From: JAFGPJ01 sp964439135
GTDB lineage: Bacteria; Planctomycetota; Phycisphaerae; Sedimentisphaerales; Anaerobacaceae
Direction: 5' to 3'
DNA: 10,020 nucleotides
Assembly (NCBI GenBank): GCA_964439135.1
Contig: CAYTNN010000167.1
Span: 1 to 10,020 of the forward strand
The stretch's first letter is position 1. Every line of letters begins with the position of its first letter. A model generated the notes under the pieces. That model worked only from the letters and a program-made list of their open reading frames with translations, was not told where the DNA came from and did not search any database. Shown piece by piece: positions 5,877 to 10,020 of the stretch. The translations under genes were made by a program, and so were the position numbers.

Positions 5877-7688
5877 ATGAAAGCGAAAACAATTATACGC
5901 GGCGCCGTATTTCTTCTGGTCTTCCAGTCGATTGCGTTCGCACAGAAAACGGAAGTAAGCGTTCGTAAAGGAGAAGTCATTGCCGAGACGCAGACAGCAA
6001 GTGTCAATATCGAAGCCGGTCGAAAGGCTATCCTTTCACTGGACAAGAATCCAATTGTCGCGGTTGACAATCCCCTCGTGGACGACATGATGGAAATCTA
6101 CAAATGGATTGAAGCGGAAAAACAGGCGCAAAGAGATCAGATTGACAGTACCAGCGTCCTGATTTTAAGAATCGAAAATGAGCAGCTTTTTACCCTTGCT
6201 GTGCTACAGGAGAGGTCCAACTCTAAGTCTGAGCCAAGCAATGTCTGTCAAATAATGACTGCCGGGGAGGTTCACGAAGGAGCCATGTTCTATGACCTGC
6301 AGGGCAATCTGCTGCCGTATGACCGGGAACAGATAAATGCTTCGAAGTATGATTTCTTCGTGCGTTTTCGCAGAGCCGTTGAACCGGGTGAGAAGTTTAG
6401 ATACATCGCGGTAGCAGAAATGGGCGATAGCGGTCAGTTGTGGAAGGAAGGCCCACTATGGCATCTCATAGGCGGAGGCTCCGCAGTAAATTGCCTCAAC
6501 TATTATCGCGTTGTCTTGCCCCCCTCAGCGATTTTTGTCGATTCGTCCCGGCCGGTGACAACGACGGATACTATTGACGGAAAGCTCGCCGTGACATGCA
6601 GAGTCCTTGGGGGCCCGGCTGACAACTCTTTTCATATTGCCTTCCTTTGGCCGGACAAGGACCATACAACCCTTGCTGATCTTCCTCCGCAGTATCGTGG
6701 CCTGCGTGATCTATCTGAAGAAGAAGTTATTCAGGAAGGCCGACGGCGGACCGCAGAGATATTAACAGGCGGAACGTACACAGGCCAGAAGACACCGCTG
6801 GAAACCTTGCTCAGTCTGTACAGTGCCGCCGTACACAAGGATGGCACACAATTTCTCGAACTCATTGCCCCGGGCCTTCGGGAAATCGCAACCGGCCAGA
6901 TGGATCAGATGCTGGCAATGGCGAGTCTGATCGCAGACTACGAATTCCTCGGCACACCGAAATGGCCGGATGAACTTGAGAACGGATATGAGCATCCGGT
7001 TTATCTTTGCAGAAAGGGGTCACTAATTTGCGAGGCAACCATAGTCATGGTCTATCAGGACAGCAAATGGTATCTGGAAGGTTTGGAGCCCGGCCGCAAA
7101 ACAACAGATAGCGCAGACAATACAGAGACTCAAGTATCAGGCGGCGTGACGATATCGAAAACCAAGCCGGACTTGAATGTAACGACATACGAGGATCTCA
7201 AGCCGGGCCAGTTCATACGAAAATGGCTGTTCTTAGGGCCCATCGACGTGCCATGGGACGGGGAGGGCTACTTTCCGGATGAAGAAACTTCGAACAAGTT
7301 CTTCGATACCAAGTCACTCGATCTTGCGCAGTTCGAGCCACAGGTCAGAATCGCCGGAAATGATTACGAATGGGCCTCTCTATACTCTGAGTACGGCGTT
7401 GTGGATCTAACGGCGGTGTTTGATAAGTGGTTCGCTATCGCCTACGCCTGGGCGCAAATCGACATGCCCGAGGAAACGGCTAGTGTTCTGGGCATTGGCT
7501 CCGACGACTGCGTCAAGGTATGGCTCAACGGCAAACTCGTCCATGAACACCGGGGAGGCCGGGGCGTCATAGTGGATAGCGACCGCGTCCCCGTGACCTT
7601 CAGAAAAGGTAAAAATCAGCTCGTATTGAAAATCATGAACTACGGCGGCCCCTGGGGTTTCGCCTGCAGGTTGCTGGAATCCAGGTGA
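5877..7688 (+). CDS. Secreted multidomain protein with FecR-like N-terminal strip and C-terminal beta-sandwich
   Basis: A 603-residue exported protein of unknown function. The start is the ATG at 5877, with AGGAG 7 nt upstream and a clean signal peptide (MKAKTIIRGAVFLLVFQSIA, cleavage after AFA at about 22); the frame is open further upstream but that extension crosses the palindromic repeat and lacks these signals. Residues about 23-54 (TEVSVRKGEVIAETQTAS, then VNIEAGRKAIL) resemble the last strands of a FecR domain, exactly the part missing from the preceding anti-sigma factor. Residues 67-290 are unrecognised. About 306-405 could be an NTF2-like alpha+beta fold (TPLETLLSLYSAAVHKDG to DSKWYLEGLEPG), a weak guess. 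About 445-603 is a beta-sandwich with GSDDCVKVWLNGKLVHEHRG and VPVTFRKGKNQLVLKIMNYG, a pattern common in secreted carbohydrate-binding or galactose-binding-like modules. Position makes it the probable third member of the sigma/anti-sigma unit, perhaps the sensor or output. Confidence 0.82.
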   Translation: MKAKTIIRGAVFLLVFQSIAFAQKTEVSVRKGEVIAETQTASVNIEAGRKAILSLDKNPIVAVDNPLVDDMMEIYKWIEAEKQAQRDQIDSTSVLILRIENEQLFTLAVLQERSNSKSEPSNVCQIMTAGEVHEGAMFYDLQGNLLPYDREQINASKYDFFVRFRRAVEPGEKFRYIAVAEMGDSGQLWKEGPLWHLIGGGSAVNCLNYYRVVLPPSAIFVDSSRPVTTTDTIDGKLAVTCRVLGGPADNSFHIAFLWPDKDHTTLADLPPQYRGLRDLSEEEVIQEGRRRTAEILTGGTYTGQKTPLETLLSLYSAAVHKDGTQFLELIAPGLREIATGQMDQMLAMASLIADYEFLGTPKWPDELENGYEHPVYLCRKGSLICEATIVMVYQDSKWYLEGLEPGRKTTDSADNTETQVSGGVTISKTKPDLNVTTYEDLKPGQFIRKWLFLGPIDVPWDGEGYFPDEETSNKFFDTKSLDLAQFEPQVRIAGNDYEWASLYSEYGVVDLTAVFDKWFAIAYAWAQIDMPEETASVLGIGSDDCVKVWLNGKLVHEHRGGRGVIVDSDRVPVTFRKGKNQLVLKIMNYGGPWGFACRLLESR

Positions 7689-7730
7689 GAACCGGCCGAA
7701 GTAGCAATACAACAACTCAGCGTATGTTTT

Positions 7731-7764
7731 CAAAGATTCCGTTATCGTGATATCGGAATCTTTG
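7731..7764 (+). terminator. Hairpin terminator of the sigma/anti-sigma/secreted-protein unit
   Basis: CAAAGATTCCG and CGGAATCTTTG form a perfect 11-bp stem; the 12-nt loop can pair further (TATC-GT-GATA). ATATTTTC follows on the plus strand, a modest T-rich tail, whereas the minus-strand side has no U tract. It lies 43 bp after the stop at 7688 and probably ends the transcript starting upstream of 4469. Confidence 0.65.
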
Positions 7765-8339
7765 ATATTTTCACACGAAACGAACATTTTAAGCGCATCG
7801 AAAAGGGCATGTCAGGTAAAGAGAATATCGTCTCAAGCAACAATTAGTCGTTGAGATATTCGTCTGCGGCTCGTTTAGAATTGCAATCTCTTCCGGCAAC
7901 AACGTGGAGGCTTGGTTTGTTCACGGGCATCGGAAAATCTGTGGCCAGGGACTTGATAACGATCATGTTCCCTGAATTAGTTTGCACCCGGGAAAGCCGG
8001 AATAAAGGTGACATCCATCATTTAATTCGTGAAAGGTGCGTAGTCAGATGACTATGCCGAACAGTGACTTATGTTTGGCTGGCAGAGCCGATATCACCCA
8101 TCTTAGCCGTGACATGTGCGTAGTCAGATGACTACGCCGAACGGCGGCGTTCACTTGACTGTCTTTGATACATTCCGATCCGGCAGTAGGTCAAACCGCA
8201 AATGCCAGCGGGTGGCTAGCTCACTTACAAGCGAGGCAAGAGCCGGGTTCGTAGCCGAGGGCCAAATCACGATTATGTTACGAAAACACATTTACGCACC
8301 CACGAGCCTTACGCAGAGCCAACATCGACCATCCGAGCA

Positions 8340-8693
8340 GTGACAGTCACGTAGTCAGATGACTACGACGTATGGTGATCATGTTACGGGGTTTGCGTTT
8401 ACACATCTAAAAGCCTTTGCAAGCACGCCATCCAGCACATGGGCCGTGACAGGCGCGTAGTCAGATGACTACGACGAACGGTGATCATGTCACGGGGGTT
8501 GTGTTTATACATCTAAAAGTCTTTGCAAGCACGCCATCCAGCACATGGGCCGTGACAGGCGCGTAGTCAGATGACTACGACGAACGGTGATCATGTCACG
8601 GGGGTTGTGTTTATACATCTAAAAGTCTTTGCAAGCACGACATCCAACATCTGATCTATGACAGGCGCGTAGTCAGATGACTATGACGAACAG
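8340..8693. repeat. 106-bp tandem repeat array
   Basis: Units begin at the GTGACA-like hexamer: 8340, 8446, 8552 and a partial fourth at 8658. Positions 8415-8533 are identical to 8521-8639, a 119-bp perfect direct repeat offset by 106 bp, showing a recent duplication. The first unit is more diverged, and an older unit keeps phase before it: the 8-mer ATGTTACG occurs at 8275 and again exactly 106 bp later at 8381. Since 106 is not a multiple of three, the array cannot encode an in-frame repeated peptide. The period is close to ten helical turns of DNA, so equivalent sites would face nearly the same side. Confidence 0.92.
8444..8495 (+). other. Nested stem structure in the array unit (best-preserved copy)
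   Basis: An outer 8-bp stem pairs CCGTGACA (8444-8451) with TGTCACGG (8488-8495). Inside it, CGTAGTC (8456-8462) pairs with GACTACG (8467-8473) around an AGAT loop. A competing small hairpin, GTGA/TCAC (8481-8493), would exclude the outer stem. The next unit repeats the same fold at 8550-8601. In the unit starting at 8340 the outer arm is TGTTAC, which still pairs with GTGACA through a G.U pair if the plus strand is transcribed. No RNA family was recognised. Confidence 0.5.
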
Positions 8694-8808
8694 CGGCGCG
8701 TTTTTGTCCGGATTCGACGCATTCTAAGTGGACAGAACGGCATACGGGACGAGCTGTTCGTGGTTGGCCTTGATCTTTTTCGTCGGGGCCAATTCCAATT
8801 AGCAGATG

Positions 8809-10020
8809 TTACCGAATCTGCGTTAGTATATATGACCGTCGGCTGCGGACAAACTGTTTGATTCCATCGCGTCGGCCGCTGCCTTGACCGTCGGCAATTA
8901 ATGCATTTGCCGCATCATCCAGAAACTTATCGAACTCCGTTGGCGGATTGGAAGTGCCGTACGACGTCTGCCACGGACCGTTTACCAATTCGGCCAGTGC
9001 ATCCAGGTACATCTGCCGGTATTTGGGATAATTCACAAACTGATAGACTTCCGGAAACTGGCCACTGCTCATAGAGAACAGGTTTGTGCTGGTTCCATTG
9101 CCTGATCCGAGAGCAAAGTCGATGTCCCATGGCAGCAGGTACCACTTGCCCTCCGGCAGGGCATAGTAGAAAAAGTTATTTTTTCCTCGGTTGTAACCAT
9201 AGCTGTCCCAGTCGCCGACGGCGTGGCGAATCGCCAGGACAGCGGCAAAATGCTCAGGATGGATGACCGACTCGATTGTCTGTTCGTATGCCGAACTGCT
9301 CGACCGTGTGTTAATCGCTACGGCGAAATCGAACAGATGGTCCCAGTTATCGTTCTCTCGATGCGACCGCTTTTCAAAACCCCAGCGATATGTCTCCTTA
9401 AGAAGCGGGTGACTTGAATCGTATTTCAGGCCTTCATCAAGGTTCGAGTGTCCCGTGCCGTCGGCGGAGTATTCGAAGTAGTCGTCGATCTTGTGAATGT
9501 AGCCATCCGTGTCACCCGGGAACCATTTCGCAATGTAATCGCCGTCGATTTTCTGAACGTCTTCGTAGATATTTGCGGTCCGTCCGTTCATGATTAAACG
9601 CACGAATTCCTGCATCGAGAACTGCAGCCCCATTTGCTTGTAGAACCAGTACGATGCGCGTTCCTGAAGCGGGCCCCGGCTGCCGCCTTCCATGCCGTCG
9701 AGATTGATCTCTTGACGGTCCCTGAATTTCTGGTCCGGATTGAAGTCGATTCGGAAGCCATGAGTGTCGGCGGGATATGGCGAGCGATTGGAACCACTGC
9801 GGAGCCATGGGCTGCCACGGTGACGAATCCCACAATTATAGAAGACCTCGGTGTTGTTGTAGACAAAGGTGCAATCCATCAGCTCGTTCGAGAGATTGGG
9901 ACGCGATTGGAACGTGTCGACTACGTCATCGGACATCCAGACACGGTAGGTCGCAAACCGCGTACTCGCCAGCGAGTCGCTTATTCGGACCAGACAGGTT
10001 CGCTCGGGCACGTCTGCCGA
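8809..10020 (-). CDS. CotH-family protein, C-terminal part (5' end beyond the window)
   Basis: The frame is open from the right edge to the stop at 8811-8809; about 400 residues follow a GTG at 10011, but codons for S-A-D precede it without a stop, so the gene most likely begins outside the window. Relative to that GTG, CotH signatures appear in order: GIRHRGSPW at 61-69, GFRIDF at 85-90, GDTDGYIHKIDDYFEY at 166-181, GDWDSYGYNRGKNNFFYYA at 266-284, and WYLLPWDIDFALGSG at 290-304 with the paired acidic residues of the PWDxD motif. The founding member, Bacillus CotH, is an atypical protein kinase acting on spore-coat proteins; in non-sporeformers the family is common in secreted or surface proteins whose targets are unknown. 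The motif set looks intact. It converges on the sigma/anti-sigma unit with the repeat array between, so no shared transcript is implied. Confidence 0.88.
   Translation of the reverse strand, partial: SADVPERTCLVRISDSLASTRFATYRVWMSDDVVDTFQSRPNLSNELMDCTFVYNNTEVFYNCGIRHRGSPWLRSGSNRSPYPADTHGFRIDFNPDQKFRDRQEINLDGMEGGSRGPLQERASYWFYKQMGLQFSMQEFVRLIMNGRTANIYEDVQKIDGDYIAKWFPGDTDGYIHKIDDYFEYSADGTGHSNLDEGLKYDSSHPLLKETYRWGFEKRSHRENDNWDHLFDFAVAINTRSSSSAYEQTIESVIHPEHFAAVLAIRHAVGDWDSYGYNRGKNNFFYYALPEGKWYLLPWDIDFALGSGNGTSTNLFSMSSGQFPEVYQFVNYPKYRQMYLDALAELVNGPWQTSYGTSNPPTEFDKFLDDAANALIADGQGSGRRDGIKQFVRSRRSYILTQIR

Larger units (their letters stand above)
8038..8693. repeat. Six copies of a palindromic 27-bp motif
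   Basis: Copies lie at 8038-8064, 8118-8144, 8349-8375, 8455-8481, 8561-8587 and 8667-8693. The core is CGTAGTCA-GA-TGACTACG, an 18-bp near-palindrome present in all six; copies 1 and 6 read TGACTATG in the right arm. It is followed by a conserved tail of the form xCGAACxG (changed to ACGTATGG in copy 3) and preceded by a GTGACA-like hexamer (GTGAAA in copy 1, ATGACA in copy 6). All copies have the same orientation. The first two are irregularly spaced (80 and 231 bp) and embedded in diverged sequence. The last four are strictly periodic. Function unknown: candidates are a structured RNA array, a clustered DNA-binding site, or an old non-autonomous element expanded in tandem. Confidence 0.9.
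7689..8808. other. 1.1-kb convergent intergenic region
   Basis: This gap separates the 3' ends of the secreted-protein gene and the CotH gene. From left to right it holds a strong hairpin (7731-7764), a weaker imperfect hairpin around 7821-7865 (GAATAT/CTCAA arms with a small bulge), degenerate copies of the array unit from about 7960, six clear palindromic motifs (8038-8693), and 115 bp with only a short inverted repeat, TTGGCC/GGCCAA, at 8764-8792. Short open frames here (7851-8051 and 8116-8343) lack ribosome sites, domain-like sequence and compatible repeat period, so I treat the whole stretch as non-coding. No tRNA or other known RNA gene was recognised. Confidence 0.7.

Noticed and set aside
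8240..8262. tRNA T-arm-like GGGTTCGTAGCC
   Set aside because: No surrounding cloverleaf could be built; the stretch is better explained as a decayed array unit.
7851..8343. Short coding frames at 7851-8051 and 8116-8343 (plus strand)
   Set aside because: They lack ribosome sites and protein-like features, and run into the repeats, whose 106-bp period breaks the frame.
8038..8693. CRISPR array
   Set aside because: The sequence between motif copies is itself repeated rather than unique, spacing is about 80 bp, and no cas gene is nearby.
8340..8693. Integron attC-site array
   Set aside because: Palindromic and tandem, but no RYYYAAC/GTTRRRY core sites, no cassette genes between copies and no integrase.
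8695..8805. Minus-strand fragment reading APTKKIKANHEQLVPYAVLS before a stop, and the inverted repeat at 8764-8792
   Set aside because: Too short to assign and without a start. The inverted repeat has a 17-nt loop and no U tract, so it is not called a terminator.

Overview
The window reads as chromosomal DNA from an environmental bacterium, most likely a Planctomycetota member (perhaps the Phycisphaerae side). This is inferred from the gene mix: ECF sigma factors, a membrane anti-sigma factor with zf-HC2 and FecR parts, large secreted proteins ending in beta-sandwich modules, and a CotH-type protein. No ribosomal or other phylogenetic marker is present, so the assignment is tentative. Roughly 8 kb is coding. 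There is no phage, transposase or resistance gene.

Layout. (1) 1-205, minus: the first 68 codons of an ECF sigma factor that runs off the left edge. (2) 346-2172, minus: a lipoprotein alpha/beta hydrolase with a C-terminal beta-sandwich, behind a good sigma70-type promoter at 2222-2250. (3) 2441-4249, plus: a two-gene unit, a DHH/DHHA1 phosphoesterase (NrnA-like) followed 15 bp later by a 2,3-bisphosphoglycerate-dependent phosphoglycerate mutase (gpmA). (4) 4469-7688, plus: an ECF sigma factor, a 4-bp-overlapping membrane anti-sigma factor, a 56-bp nested palindromic repeat, and a 603-residue secreted protein, closed by a strong hairpin terminator at 7731-7764. (5) 7689-8808: a 1.1-kb convergent intergenic region holding six copies of a palindromic motif, the last four exactly 106 bp apart. 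(6) 8809-10020, minus: the C-terminal part of a CotH-family protein that continues past the right edge.

How the genes may work together. The 4469-7688 cluster looks like a cell-surface signalling unit. The sigma factor would be held by the cytoplasmic zinc-finger end of the anti-sigma factor, whose outer FecR part would sense an extracytoplasmic cue. That FecR part stops midway at residue 242. A stretch resembling the missing half appears right after the signal peptide of the next gene. This split FecR arrangement, with a palindromic repeat at the break, is one of the two most interesting things here. The other is the 106-bp array: it cannot encode an in-frame repeat peptide, and its units fold into two nested stems whose C-to-T changes keep pairing as G.U only in a plus-strand RNA. 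The hydrolase, DHH and gpmA genes look ordinary.
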